Assembly (NCBI RefSeq): GCF_003290025.1
Contig: NZ_QNHG01000001.1
Coordinates: forward strand, 1,190,656-1,254,655
Reading direction: 5' to 3'
Length of the DNA: 64,000 nucleotides
Origin: Pseudogemmobacter bohemicus
Lineage (GTDB): Bacteria > Pseudomonadota > Alphaproteobacteria > Rhodobacterales > Rhodobacteraceae
A program made the translations under genes and the position numbers. The notes beneath the pieces are model-generated. The model ran no database searches. It saw only the letters and a list, made by a program, of their open reading frames with translations, and was not told the DNA's origin. Positions 9,930 to 19,173 of the stretch are shown here, piece after piece (within the stretch, counting starts at the first letter, position 1; each line of letters begins with the position of its first letter).

Positions 9930-12056
9930 TCAGAACCGCGCGGTCATACCGACGATAAAGGTCCGCCCGCGCCCGGATTCAGAGCGGTAATTGTTCAGCC
10001 CCGAACCGGCATAACCATAGGTCTTGTCGGTGACATTCTCGACCGAGAAGAAGGCCTGGACACTGTCGCTGATCTCATAGCTGCCATAGAGATCCCAGAG
10101 GTCATAGGACGCGGTCTCCTGCCAGCCATTGAAGAACTCGGCCTCTTTGCCCTTACCGACATAGCGATATTGCGCGCCAAGCTGCAGACGCTGATCCATG
10201 AGCCTGACCCCGAAATCGACCGTCGCCACCCGGTCCGGCTGGATCGAGCCCTCACCATTGCCGCCGCCGGTGCCGAATCCGGTCGGCACATCATCGGTCT
10301 TGCTGTCGGAATAACCGAGATTGGCGTAGAACAGCCCCGCATCGTAAGAGCCCTCGATCTCGACGCCGTGGCTGCTGACGGTGCCATCGGTGTTCACCCA
10401 GCGAACCACACCGCCCTGCAGATCATTGACGATGTAATTCTCGATGCGGTTGTTGAAGTAGCCGACCTTCAGCCTGACCTGGTCATCGGCGCGGAACAGC
10501 CCGTCGCGGCGCCAGTTCACCCCGATATCGACGCCTTTCGCCAGTTCCGGCTTCAGGTCCAGATTGTTGTTGTTCGAGCTGCCGACCCCGGTGCCGAAGG
10601 GCACATTGGCATAGAATACCTCATGCGAGCTGGGCGGGCGGTAGGTGTGGGAATAGGTGCCGTAAAGCTCGATCTCGGGGGTCACGTCAAAGGAGAAGCC
10701 GATTTTCGGCAGCACCTCACCGCCCGAGCGTTCGACATATTCGCTGGCCGGTGCGGTCCGGGTGCCCGAGACCTCCCAACGGTCATAGCGCAGACCGCCG
10801 ATCAGGCTCCAGCGGCCGAAATCGAACACCGCTTCGGAAAAGAGCGAGGATTTGTCCAGCGTGCCGGGATGGTTGCCGCCGCGCCGCTCATAGGTTCTGA
10901 AATCGTTCTGCTGCCAGCTGGCGCCGAAGGTCAGGTCAAGGTTCACCCCATTTGCCAGATCGACATTGGCATTGTTGGTGAGGCTGGCGCCTTTGGTGAC
11001 ATCCTCGGTACGCCGGCCGGTATAGCTGCCGGTCGATCCGGGGCGGTAGTTCAGCTCTTCATTGTTGTGGAACAGTTCGAGATCAAGGCTGATCCACTGA
11101 TTGTCGGGGCGCCATTTCCAGGACAGCGTGTCGGTCCGGTTGTCGATATCCCAGTTGTAATTCGAGTTGATGAACTGGTTTCTGTACCAGCGGGTGCCAA
11201 TTGCGAACGTATGTTCGGAATTCGGCTTCACCTCAAGCTTTACAAGGCCACCTTTGGGCGAATTTGACGCGCCCTTGCCGGCCACCACGATGCCATCGCC
11301 ATTCTCGTAATCGCTCTGGCTGGTATGGGCGATGGCGGCCATGACGTTGATCTCGCCCTCGCCCCCCCAAAGGCCGGTGAACCGCTGCCCGTAAGCCAGC
11401 ATCCCCGACTGGTCATAGCCGTTCGAGCCGCCCTTGAGCCGCAGCATACCACCGCGCGTCTCACCCTCCGGCACCACATCGTCAATCGCCAGCGTGCGGA
11501 AATTCGCGGCCCCCGTCAGCGTGCCCGAGCCATGCGCGCCCGAGACCGGGCCGCGCACCACCTCGACGCCGCCGGTCAGCTCGGGATGCACATAAAGCAT
11601 CGAGCCGCCCGAAGCCTCATGGCCGCCGATATTCCTGAAGGTCTGCGGCACGCCGTCGATCATCGCCGTGACCCGGCCATAGCCGCTCATGCCGCGGATA
11701 TTGACCTCGATCCCCGGCTGATTGGCCTGCTGGCGCGAGAAAACGCCCGGAATCGCGCGCAAGGCGGTCTGGGCATTGCCGGAATAACGGCCAAGGATAT
11801 CCGCGCCGGAAATGGCGCTGACCGGGGCCGGCGTCTCATAAACGGCATCACCGGACACGCCGAGGCTCAGCCCCTCGCCGGTCAGGAAAATAGTGCCCAG
11901 ATGTTGCTGGGACTGGTCGGTGCTGTCGCCCTCGCTTGCAGCGGTGGTCTGGGCGGCTGCGGTCAGGGGATATTGCGCGAGAATGCTGCTGCCCAGCAGC
12001 AAGGCCACGAAACGCAAAGCGGGAAGGCGCGCGACGGCGCCAGTGTAACAGGACAT
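9930..12056 (-). CDS. TonB-dependent outer-membrane receptor, probable haem/haemoglobin type
   Basis: A 708-residue outer-membrane receptor driven by TonB. A signal peptide (LLLGSSILAQYPLTAAAQ) is followed by a plug domain (about 60-190; TPAPVSAISGADIL, IRGMSGYGRVTAMIDGVPQ, EVVRGPVSGAHGSGTL) and a 22-strand barrel ending in the aromatic terminus TFIVGMTARF. The block YRPPSSHEVFYAN...NNNLDLKPELAKG is in the place of the FRAP/NPNL boxes of haem receptors, with a His between them. HugZ-like genes on both sides support haem or haemoprotein uptake. Other iron chelates cannot be excluded. Iron-responsive control is likely, but I see no operator I can name. Confidence 0.82.
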   Translation of the reverse strand: MSCYTGAVARLPALRFVALLLGSSILAQYPLTAAAQTTAASEGDSTDQSQQHLGTIFLTGEGLSLGVSGDAVYETPAPVSAISGADILGRYSGNAQTALRAIPGVFSRQQANQPGIEVNIRGMSGYGRVTAMIDGVPQTFRNIGGHEASGGSMLYVHPELTGGVEVVRGPVSGAHGSGTLTGAANFRTLAIDDVVPEGETRGGMLRLKGGSNGYDQSGMLAYGQRFTGLWGGEGEINVMAAIAHTSQSDYENGDGIVVAGKGASNSPKGGLVKLEVKPNSEHTFAIGTRWYRNQFINSNYNWDIDNRTDTLSWKWRPDNQWISLDLELFHNNEELNYRPGSTGSYTGRRTEDVTKGASLTNNANVDLANGVNLDLTFGASWQQNDFRTYERRGGNHPGTLDKSSLFSEAVFDFGRWSLIGGLRYDRWEVSGTRTAPASEYVERSGGEVLPKIGFSFDVTPEIELYGTYSHTYRPPSSHEVFYANVPFGTGVGSSNNNNLDLKPELAKGVDIGVNWRRDGLFRADDQVRLKVGYFNNRIENYIVNDLQGGVVRWVNTDGTVSSHGVEIEGSYDAGLFYANLGYSDSKTDDVPTGFGTGGGNGEGSIQPDRVATVDFGVRLMDQRLQLGAQYRYVGKGKEAEFFNGWQETASYDLWDLYGSYEISDSVQAFFSVENVTDKTYGYAGSGLNNYRSESGRGRTFIVGMTARF

Positions 12057-12233
12057 TGCTGTCTCCGGATCTGTCTCAGGGAAATGACTTCCCCTGGATC
12101 GCCGGAGCCACAGATGTTCTGGCCCAACTGTCTCGGATCGCGTCGCAACCGGGCGTGGATCGCCCGGACGGCGCCAGGTTAGAAAATTGTGGCGGCCAGG
12201 ACAATGCGGCGGCCCTGAATTTTGAATGAAAGA

Positions 12234-13046
12234 TTAATTTTTTTCCCGCCCTTGCGGCATCGCCGCCACGGGCGCCGCGCCGCCAGGGGTCTGCGCGCGC
12301 AGCCCCGCCAGCATGTCGCGCAGCTCTTGCCGGGTAGAGACGCGCTGCGGGAACCAGATCCGGTGCAGGGCGCGCTCGGCGGCAAGGTCGATCCCTTCCG
12401 GGTCGATGGTCGCGATCCGCCAGCGCCCGCGCGCGCCGCCGGCCCGGGCGGTCAGGCTTGCAAAGGTCTCACGATCGGCCATCAGGCAGGTGATCTCTTC
12501 CGCCTCGTGTCGCATCAGATCCTCTGTGCCCGAAAGATCGCATTGCAGATCCCGCGCGGTCAGCTGGTCGGTATTGCGCGCGGCCCCGCCGTTGAGATGG
12601 ATCGCCTCGATCAGCACGCGAAAGAACAGCGTGTCCTTCAGCGGGATATAGACCGAAGCCTTGGCGAAACGGCGCCGGTAACGCTCACCCGCCGCGCGCG
12701 CCGCCTCGCCCTCAAGCCGAAGGGCGCGCCCCACGATGGTCATACGCCGCTCGCTGACCACATCCAGCCCCTCGGCCTGGGCGAGCGTCATCGAGATGCG
12801 CGGATCGGCAAGGATATTGCGCGCATGCAGCGAGATGCCGGCGGCATAGAAGACCGGGCTGCCATCGGGCTCGACCGAGAGATTGGTCACCGTGCTGTAG
12901 GGATAGCCGCTGTGCTGATCCAGCGTCGCCAGCGCGATGCTGCGGCAGCTGCGCAAAAGATCGCGCGCCATATGGCGTGCATCGAAAGGCGCGGCGGCGA
13001 TCTGGTTGATCGGCACGCGGCGCGGGGTGATGGCGCTGGCGCCCAT
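12234..13046 (-). CDS. HugZ-like haem utilisation protein (second paralogue)
   Basis: A 270-residue member of the same family as the gene at 7091, with SIALATLDQHSGYPYSTVTNLSV, GSPVFYAAGISLHARNILADPRISMTLA and RWRIATIDPEGIDLA. It is on the same strand and 177 bases upstream of the TonB-dependent receptor, so the two may be co-transcribed, the usual partnership of hugZ with haem-uptake genes. Compared with the other copy it has a longer Ala/Pro-rich C-terminal tail (about 25 residues). Whether the two paralogues differ in haem binding cannot be told from sequence. Confidence 0.8.
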   Translation of the reverse strand: MGASAITPRRVPINQIAAAPFDARHMARDLLRSCRSIALATLDQHSGYPYSTVTNLSVEPDGSPVFYAAGISLHARNILADPRISMTLAQAEGLDVVSERRMTIVGRALRLEGEAARAAGERYRRRFAKASVYIPLKDTLFFRVLIEAIHLNGGAARNTDQLTARDLQCDLSGTEDLMRHEAEEITCLMADRETFASLTARAGGARGRWRIATIDPEGIDLAAERALHRIWFPQRVSTRQELRDMLAGLRAQTPGGAAPVAAMPQGREKN

Positions 13047-13191
13047 GGGTCACACTCCGGCAGGTCTGTCGGGCAGGTCTGTCGGCTTGCGGGAAGGCTG
13101 GCACCTGCCCCGAAACTATCCCGGAGGCAGAGCCCGCTTCAAGTCCCCACGAAACACAGGGCCGTGTCCGCCCGTCGGCGCGCCGCAGCCC

Positions 13192-13827
13192 TCAGACGGC
13201 GGTATCAACGAATTTGTTGAACCAGTGATATTCCTCGCCCAACAGCCGATGGGCCTGGTCGATCACCCGCTGCGGCAAATCGAGTTTGCGCCCGGATTCA
13301 CGTTCGCGCACCCCGGCGCTGACCTGGGTTCCAAGAAGTTCATTCAGCCGCTCGGCAAATTCGCCATAGCGGTCGGTGCGGCCGATCAGCGTAAAGCGGT
13401 GATTGCCCCAATAGCGCAGGAAATTTTTATAGACCATCCGCATATTCGGGGCCTTCATAATATACTGCACGATATTCACATTGCCTTTGGCAATCTCGCG
13501 GCCGAATTCGGCGAAGAAGCCGGTATCTTCGGGCCGGTCGATCCCCCATTGCATATGGAAATGGTAATTCGAGATCACCCGGTCCAGCGGGTCCCGCACC
13601 AGCGCGATATAACGGAATTCGGGGCCGATATAGCGATCCACCGGGAAATGTCCGAAGATCAGGTCATTGCGGCCGAAATCCTGGGTATCGGCATTGGCGT
13701 CGATGAATTGCGGACCATTATAGGACTCGTAATCCTCATGCATGGTGAGGCCGCTGGTCCGCAATTGGGTGAGCAGACTCGTACCCCCACATTTCGGTAC
13801 ATGGGGAAACACATAACAGGTCTTCAT
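13192..13827 (-). CDS. Sulfotransferase family protein
   Basis: A 211-residue probable PAPS-dependent sulfotransferase. FPHVPKCGGTSLLTQL at residues 7-22 is the 5'-phosphosulfate loop, and YIALVRDPLDRVISNYHFH is the 3'-phosphate-binding segment, both typical of the carbohydrate-type sulfotransferases. The acceptor is unknown; members act on sugars, glycans or small molecules. It lies 79 bases downstream of a methyltransferase gene on the same strand, so the two are probably co-transcribed and may decorate the same molecule. No signal peptide or membrane segment is seen. Confidence 0.8.
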   Translation of the reverse strand: MKTCYVFPHVPKCGGTSLLTQLRTSGLTMHEDYESYNGPQFIDANADTQDFGRNDLIFGHFPVDRYIGPEFRYIALVRDPLDRVISNYHFHMQWGIDRPEDTGFFAEFGREIAKGNVNIVQYIMKAPNMRMVYKNFLRYWGNHRFTLIGRTDRYGEFAERLNELLGTQVSAGVRERESGRKLDLPQRVIDQAHRLLGEEYHWFNKFVDTAV

Positions 13828-13906
13828 CAGGTCTCTGTTCCAGTTCTGGCGGTTGGCTGTCCGGAAATTCCCGCAGGCGGGCGATTTGCGCCCACGCCTT
13901 TCGCGG

Positions 13907-14950
13907 TCAGTCCGGAACCCGGATCATGCTCTCAGGGGTGCGGCCCTTATAGAACTTTGGCTTTTCAACGGGTTGCTTTCGAAGCCGGGCATAGATTTGC
14001 GTCGGTTTCAGATAGCCCAGATCGGTGAGGATTTCATTCAGCTCTTCGATAAAAGTGATGAATGCCGCATCGCGCGGATTATTGGCATTGTAATGATGGC
14101 CATAACCACGGTCGACGAAAGGCTCGGCCAGATTGCCCCAGCCGATAAACGTGTCGAAATGGAAATAGCGCAGCAGCAGCGGCAGGATGTCCTGGGCGCG
14201 GATGCCCTCGAACCCTTCGCCGGAACAGTCATGGTTGAGGAAATCCTCGCCATTATAGTTCAGTTGCAGATGGGTGCGGCTTTCGGGCGGCAGGAATTTC
14301 CAGATCGCGTTGATGATCTTATAGGCTTCGGGCCAGCGCATATGGCCATTGCGCCCGATCACGTCGAAAGTGACAAAGGAAGCCTCGTCCTCCATCGCAT
14401 TCCGGGTGGTCTCGAACAGCTTCTCCAGCTCGACGATGTGATGCAGCGCGTGATGGGCCATCATGGCGCCGAATTTGCGGTCCGGCACCCAATTGTTCAG
14501 ATCGACCTCAAGCGGCACGAACTTATCCCCGATCCCGCCCTCGCGCGCTGTTTCCATCGCACGGGCATTCTGGATCGGCGACAATTCCAGCAGCACGAAT
14601 TTGAAATCCGGGAATCCCAGATGGATCATATGGCGCGCGATGGTATTTTCCAGCCCGCCATCGCCCGAACCGATGCTGCCGATATTCGGATTGCCGGTCG
14701 CCTTGATGCTTTCGATGAAAGCATGGGCGTAGATATCTATGTGATTGTGATGCCCGGTGACCTCGGTGATGCGGGGCCGGATAAAGGTCTGCGACCAGAA
14801 GTCGAATATGCCCGACAGTTCGTCATGCATATTCCCTTTTTCTTCATATTGGCGGATCTGCTCGGAAACGCGCTGCTCATGGCTGGCTTCCCGGGCATCG
14901 CTGCGCAGCTCTGCACACATTCGATTCGTAACCTTTCGCTGTCGCTGCAA
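13907..14950 (-). CDS. Class I SAM-dependent methyltransferase
   Basis: Up to 347 residues. The SAM-binding motif I is IGSIGSGDGGLENTIA, followed by FVLLELSPIQNARAMETA (motif II acidic region) and ALHHIVELEKLFETTRNAM. The remainder has no clear family. The annotated ATG at 14950 precedes a second Met ten residues later; either may be used. The downstream sulfotransferase suggests a small modification cassette acting on a surface glycan or secreted metabolite, but the substrate cannot be inferred. Neither gene resembles the adjacent haem or sugar-dehydrogenase genes. Confidence 0.7.
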   Translation of the reverse strand: MQRQRKVTNRMCAELRSDAREASHEQRVSEQIRQYEEKGNMHDELSGIFDFWSQTFIRPRITEVTGHHNHIDIYAHAFIESIKATGNPNIGSIGSGDGGLENTIARHMIHLGFPDFKFVLLELSPIQNARAMETAREGGIGDKFVPLEVDLNNWVPDRKFGAMMAHHALHHIVELEKLFETTRNAMEDEASFVTFDVIGRNGHMRWPEAYKIINAIWKFLPPESRTHLQLNYNGEDFLNHDCSGEGFEGIRAQDILPLLLRYFHFDTFIGWGNLAEPFVDRGYGHHYNANNPRDAAFITFIEELNEILTDLGYLKPTQIYARLRKQPVEKPKFYKGRTPESMIRVPD

Positions 14951-15091
14951 TCGCTAACGCGGTGAGAAAAATGCGGCAACCCTGAACTGGCCGGAGCGGT
15001 TCCGACGGGCGCCGGACCGCCGGTTTTCCTGACCCGGGCGGCTTTTTTCTGTGCGGCTGCTTACGGGCCGGCTGCTCATCGGGGCGGCTGT

Positions 15092-16216
15092 TTATGGGGC
15101 GGGCGCCATGCGGTAAATCGCGCCGCCTGTCTCGGACAGGAACCAGATCGCGCCATCGGGGCCTTCGCTGATATCCCTGACCCGCCCGGTTGCGACCGAG
15201 GCAATGCGCTCTTCGGCCCAGCCGGTGGCGGCGGGCGTATCGGGGTCGAGCCGCGAGATGAAATCGAGCTTCAGAGAGCCCGAGAACACGTCACCCTTCC
15301 AATCCGGCACCAGCGCACCGGAATAGACCATCAGGCCAGAGGGCGCGATGGAGGGGTCCCAGTAATGCAGCGGCTGCTCCATCATCGGCGTCCGGGTGCC
15401 GGTGCCGATTTTTGACCCGTTGTAATTCACCCCGTAAGAGATCACCGGCCAGCCGTAATTCTTGCCCGGGCTGACGCGGTTGATCTCATCGCCCCCCCTC
15501 GCCCCATGTTCCGAGACCAGCAGCTCGCCATCAGGCAGCGCGGCCGCACCCTGCATATTGCGATGCCCGATCGAATAGAGGCCGGTCCGCCAGCCGATCA
15601 GCCCGATATCCGGGCCGCCATCGCGGGCAATGCTGATCACCTTGCCATGGGTCAGATCGGGGTCCTGCGCCTCCAGCCCCGCCGGGCCGGTGCCGCGGTC
15701 GCCGGTGGTGATGAAGATGTTGCCCTTCGCACCCTCGGCGAGGCGGGAGCCGAAATGCCGGCTTGCCACCGCCGGATCGCCGGTGAAAAGCGTGGTGAAA
15801 TCCTCGAGCCGGCTGTTGTCTTCCGACAGCCGCCCGCGCCCCGCCATGGTGGAAAGCCCCTCTCCATTCCGGCCAGACCATGTCAGCCAGACCTCGCGGC
15901 TGGTGGCGAAATCGGCCGGCACCATCACATCGAGAAGCCCGCCCTGCCCCAGATCAGCCACCTCGGGAAGGCCGGTGATTTCGGTCATTGCCCCATCTGC
16001 GACCAGCAGCAGCCGGCCACCTTTTTCGGTCACCAGCAACCGGCCATCGGGCAGGAAGTCGAACGCCCAGGGGGCCACAAGCCCCTCCACGATGCCGGTG
16101 ACCTGCATCTCTCCGGCCGAGGTCTGAACCCGCATCTCTGCCGCGACGCTGCCCGCATCCAGCGCGACCATCGTGACCGCCAGCCCCAGAACCGCCATCC
16201 CTCCCCGTTTTGTCAT
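15092..16216 (-). CDS. PQQ-dependent aldose sugar dehydrogenase, periplasmic
   Basis: A 374-residue exported six-bladed beta-propeller of the soluble glucose dehydrogenase/YliI family. After a signal peptide (LGLAVTMVALDAGSVAAE) come VAPWAFDFLPDGRLLVTEKGG, GLLDVMV, the catalytic-region GDRGTG, YSIGHRNMQG, EHGARGGDEIN and KNYGWPVISYGVNY, all characteristic of the family. These enzymes oxidise aldose sugars to lactones using PQQ and calcium and pass electrons to the respiratory chain. PQQ synthesis genes are not in this window. It stands alone on the minus strand; the Liv-type transporter is divergent from it. Confidence 0.88.
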   Translation of the reverse strand: MTKRGGMAVLGLAVTMVALDAGSVAAEMRVQTSAGEMQVTGIVEGLVAPWAFDFLPDGRLLVTEKGGRLLLVADGAMTEITGLPEVADLGQGGLLDVMVPADFATSREVWLTWSGRNGEGLSTMAGRGRLSEDNSRLEDFTTLFTGDPAVASRHFGSRLAEGAKGNIFITTGDRGTGPAGLEAQDPDLTHGKVISIARDGGPDIGLIGWRTGLYSIGHRNMQGAAALPDGELLVSEHGARGGDEINRVSPGKNYGWPVISYGVNYNGSKIGTGTRTPMMEQPLHYWDPSIAPSGLMVYSGALVPDWKGDVFSGSLKLDFISRLDPDTPAATGWAEERIASVATGRVRDISEGPDGAIWFLSETGGAIYRMAPAP

Positions 16217-16394
16217 CGCGCCTCTCCCTGCCTGTCTGCCGCCACTTTACCCTGGGGAAGATAGGAGCCGCCTTCCCGCTCTGCGAGGGTGAGGCAGGAA
16301 ATTCTCCCTGACCGCCCGGTTTTTCGGCGCTTTTCTTTTGAAATCGGCCCGGCTAGGGTCACAAAAGGATCTCGGTCCAATCAGGGAGATATCT

Positions 16395-17597
16395 ATGAAA
16401 AAGTTTCTGCTGGCCACTGCGGCTTGCGCGCTTGCGGCCGGCTCGGCCTCGGCTGAGGATGTGAAACTGGGCATTCTGCTCGGCTTCACCGGCCCCATCG
16501 AAACCATCGCGCCGAATATGGCGCTGTCGTCGGAAATGGCGATCAAGGAAGTCAACGCATCGGGCAAGGCCGCCAATGGCTGGGTCTTCTCGGGCGTGCG
16601 CGCGGATTCGACCTGTATCGACGCTGCCGCCGCCCAGGCTGCGGCAGAGCGCCTTGTGACCTCGGAAGGCGTCAAGGGCATCATCGGCGCCGATTGCTCG
16701 GGTGTGACCCGCGCGGTGCTGACCAATACCGCGATCCCCAACGGCATCGTGATGATATCGCCCTCGGCCACCTCGCCGGCCTTGTCGGATGACCCGGATG
16801 AGGGGCTCTTCTTCCGCACCGTGCCGTCGGATGCCCGCGAAGGCGTCATCATGGCCGATGTTCTGGCCGAGCGCGGCGTGACCTCGATCGCGATCTCCTA
16901 TTCCAACTCGGATTACGGCAAGGGTCAGGCCGATGCGATTGCCGCAGCCGCCGAAGCCAAGGGGATCAAGGTCACGATCAACGCCTCGCATGATGACGGC
17001 AAGGCGGATTATTCGGCCGAGGTTGCGGCACTGGCGGCAGCGGGCGGCGATGTGCTGGTCGTGGCGGGTTATGTTGACCAGGGCGGCAAAGGGATCATCC
17101 AGGCGGCTGTCGATACCGGCGCCTTCACCACTTTCGGCCTGCCGGGCGGCATGTTCGGCGAAAGCCTGACCCAGGCCATCGGCGCACCGCTCGAAGGCTC
17201 TTACGGTCAGCACCCGTCCTCGGACGCGGCCGGTTACCAGACCTATCTGGATGCGGCGACCGCCAATGACCCGACCTTTGACGGCTCGACCAACTTCGCG
17301 CCGAACTCCTATGACGCGACTGCCATTCTGATCCTTGCCATGCAGGCCGCCGGTTCGACCGATCCGAAGGTCTATAAGGACAAGATCATGGAAGTCGCCA
17401 ATGGTCCGGCCGATGGCTCGGGCGAGGTGATCAATCCGGGCGAGCTTGGCAAGGCGCTTGAGCTGATCGCCGCCGGCAAGCCGGTCAATTATGAAGGCGC
17501 CACCGGCGTCACCTTCCTGGAAAACGGCGATGTCATGGGCCGCTACCGGGAATATCAAATCAAGGACGGCAAGTGGGAAACGGTGAAATACCGTTGA
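16395..17597 (+). CDS. Liv-type ABC transporter substrate-binding protein
   Basis: A 400-residue periplasmic binding protein. Signal peptide MKKFLLATAACALAAGSASA is followed by EDVKLGILLGFTGPIETIAPNMALSSEMAIKEVNASG, typical of the branched-chain amino-acid/amide (HAAT) class. The two-lobed fold spans the mature protein (GIIGADCSGVTRAVLTNTAIPNGIVMISPSATSPAL is the ligand-lobe signature). RBS AGGGAG precedes the ATG. It is first in a cluster of two ATPases, two permeases and three extra secreted proteins. Ligands of this class include amino acids, amides, urea and polyamines; the real ligand is unknown. Confidence 0.92.
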   Translation: MKKFLLATAACALAAGSASAEDVKLGILLGFTGPIETIAPNMALSSEMAIKEVNASGKAANGWVFSGVRADSTCIDAAAAQAAAERLVTSEGVKGIIGADCSGVTRAVLTNTAIPNGIVMISPSATSPALSDDPDEGLFFRTVPSDAREGVIMADVLAERGVTSIAISYSNSDYGKGQADAIAAAAEAKGIKVTINASHDDGKADYSAEVAALAAAGGDVLVVAGYVDQGGKGIIQAAVDTGAFTTFGLPGGMFGESLTQAIGAPLEGSYGQHPSSDAAGYQTYLDAATANDPTFDGSTNFAPNSYDATAILILAMQAAGSTDPKVYKDKIMEVANGPADGSGEVINPGELGKALELIAAGKPVNYEGATGVTFLENGDVMGRYREYQIKDGKWETVKYR

Positions 17598-17647
17598 TCT
17601 GCGGCTGAGATCGGGGCAATTGCCCCGGTGATTGCCTTGACAGGACT

Positions 17648-17677
17648 CTCAGGCCCGTGCATCCGCGCGGGCCTGAG
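17648..17677 (+). other. mRNA stem-loop between binding-protein and ATPase genes
   Basis: CTCAGGCCCG and CGGGCCTGAG form a perfect 10-bp stem around a 10-base loop, without a strong T-run (ACGAAAAATC follows). Such hairpins after a binding-protein gene commonly protect the upstream message and reduce read-through, giving more binding protein than permease. That role is inferred. Confidence 0.65.
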
Positions 17678-17753
17678 ACGAAAAATCTGTGACAAGCCAG
17701 CGCCACCCGGCCGCATCTGACGACATAACAACGGGGGCATTCAGGGGAAGTGT

Positions 17754-18536
17754 ATGATCCGGGTCGAGAACCTTCACCGGCATTTTGGTGGTTTTCATGC
17801 CGTCGATGGCGCCAGCCTTGAGATCGGCAAGGGCACCATCACCGGGCTTATCGGCCCGAATGGCGCCGGGAAATCCACCCTGTTCAACGTCATCGCCGGC
17901 AGGTTGCCGCCCACTTCGGGGCGCGTTTTCATGGGCGACGAGGATATCACCGGCCTCGCGCCGCATGAGCTGTTCCATAAGGGGCTGCTGAGAACCTTCC
18001 AGATCGCGCATGAATTCGGCTCGATGACGGTGCGCGAGAACCTGATGATGGTGCCCGGCCAGCAGCATGGCGAACATCTGTGGAACGCGCTTTTTTCCCG
18101 CAGCAAGATCCGCGAGGAAGAGGAGCGGCTGCGCGCCAAAGCCGATGAGGTGCTGGACTTCCTGACCATCAGCCATATCGCCGACAACAAGGCGAGCCAG
18201 ATCTCGGGTGGCCAGAAAAAGCTGGTGGAGCTGGGCCGGACCATGATGGTCGATGCGAAGATCGTCTTCCTTGACGAGGTCGGTGCCGGCGTCAACCGGA
18301 CGCTTCTGAACACCATCGGCGATGCGATTGTCCGGCTGAACAAGGAACGCGGCTATACGTTCTGCGTGATCGAGCATGACATGGATTTCATCGGCCGCTT
18401 CTGCGACCCGGTGATCGTCATGGCCGAGGGCAAGGTCCTCGCCCAGGGCAGCGCCGCCGAGGTCCGCGCCGATGAGCGCGTGATCGAGGCCTATCTGGGC
18501 CGGGGCCTCAAGAACAAGCTGAAGGCGGAAGCATGA
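17754..18536 (+). CDS. Liv-type ABC transporter ATPase (LivG-like)
   Basis: A 260-residue cytoplasmic ATPase that energises the importer. Walker A GPNGAGKST, signature ISGGQKKLVELGRTMM, Walker B KIVFLDEVGAGVN and switch His IEHDMDFIG are all present. The long insert between Walker A and the signature (HGEHLWNALFSRSKIREEEERL) is typical of LivG-type subunits. The family usually has LDEP; here the sequence is LDEV, a mild change next to an intact catalytic Glu. Its stop overlaps the next gene by four bases (ATGA), indicating translational coupling. Confidence 0.93.
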   Translation: MIRVENLHRHFGGFHAVDGASLEIGKGTITGLIGPNGAGKSTLFNVIAGRLPPTSGRVFMGDEDITGLAPHELFHKGLLRTFQIAHEFGSMTVRENLMMVPGQQHGEHLWNALFSRSKIREEEERLRAKADEVLDFLTISHIADNKASQISGGQKKLVELGRTMMVDAKIVFLDEVGAGVNRTLLNTIGDAIVRLNKERGYTFCVIEHDMDFIGRFCDPVIVMAEGKVLAQGSAAEVRADERVIEAYLGRGLKNKLKAEA

Positions 18537-19150
18537 GATCTCTCTCTCTGACGGCGATGCTGATCGGTACGGCTTTGGCTTTGGCTCCGATTGCGGCCGC
18601 GCCAGCGCTCGCCCAGGGGGTCAGCGGCAAGGCCATGGTCGATGGCCGCGTGGTCACACTTTTCGACGACCGGACCTGGCGTTTCGACGAAGCGACCGAG
18701 GGCTGCGAGACGCTTTCCGCCCGGCTGGAATTCTGCGGCGCCGCCGCCGGCTGGACCATCGCGCAAAAACCGACCCCGGATTACACCGCCGCCTATCGGC
18801 TGACCGACCGGCTTTATGGCGGCTTCATCGTCGAGGAAATCGGCACCGACCAGGGGCTGACCCCGGAAGCGGTGCGCAAGCTTTTGCTCGAAATCCTGCA
18901 AGGCGCGATGAATGTCGTGCCGGTGGTGATCGCGAATGAGCCGGCCACGATTGACGGCAAGACCGGCGAAACCCTGGTTTACGGCTTTCGGGTCGACGGC
19001 ATTGATGTGGTCTATGCGAACAGCTTCCTGCTCAGCAAAGGCAGCGTCCTGCAGGTTCTGACCTATGAGGTCGGGGTCAAAGACTATTCCGACGCCCATC
19101 GCCGCACCCATGACGGGTTCGTGGCGGCGACGCGCTTCAACGCAGACTGA
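18533..19150 (+). CDS. Unrecognised secreted protein inside the Liv-type cluster
   Basis: 205 residues with a clear signal peptide (LIGTALALAPIAAAPALA-QG). The mature part starts with a short SH3-like-looking stretch (GKAMVDGRVVTLFDDRTWRFDEA) and has two cysteines close together (CETLSARLEFC) that may form a disulfide. I do not recognise the family. It overlaps the ATPase stop by four bases and is followed 23 bases later by the second ATPase, so it is made together with the transporter. A periplasmic accessory role (ligand delivery or processing) is inferred from position alone. Confidence 0.75.
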   Translation: MRSLSLTAMLIGTALALAPIAAAPALAQGVSGKAMVDGRVVTLFDDRTWRFDEATEGCETLSARLEFCGAAAGWTIAQKPTPDYTAAYRLTDRLYGGFIVEEIGTDQGLTPEAVRKLLLEILQGAMNVVPVVIANEPATIDGKTGETLVYGFRVDGIDVVYANSFLLSKGSVLQVLTYEVGVKDYSDAHRRTHDGFVAATRFNAD

Positions 19151-19173
19151 CTGAGGGACGAACAGGCGGATTG

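Noticed and set aside
12180-12240. AT-rich stretch upstream of the TonB receptor as a Fur/Irr box
   Set aside because: Contains ATTTTGAATGAAAGATTAAT-like sequence, but I could not match it confidently to a defined iron-regulator motif.
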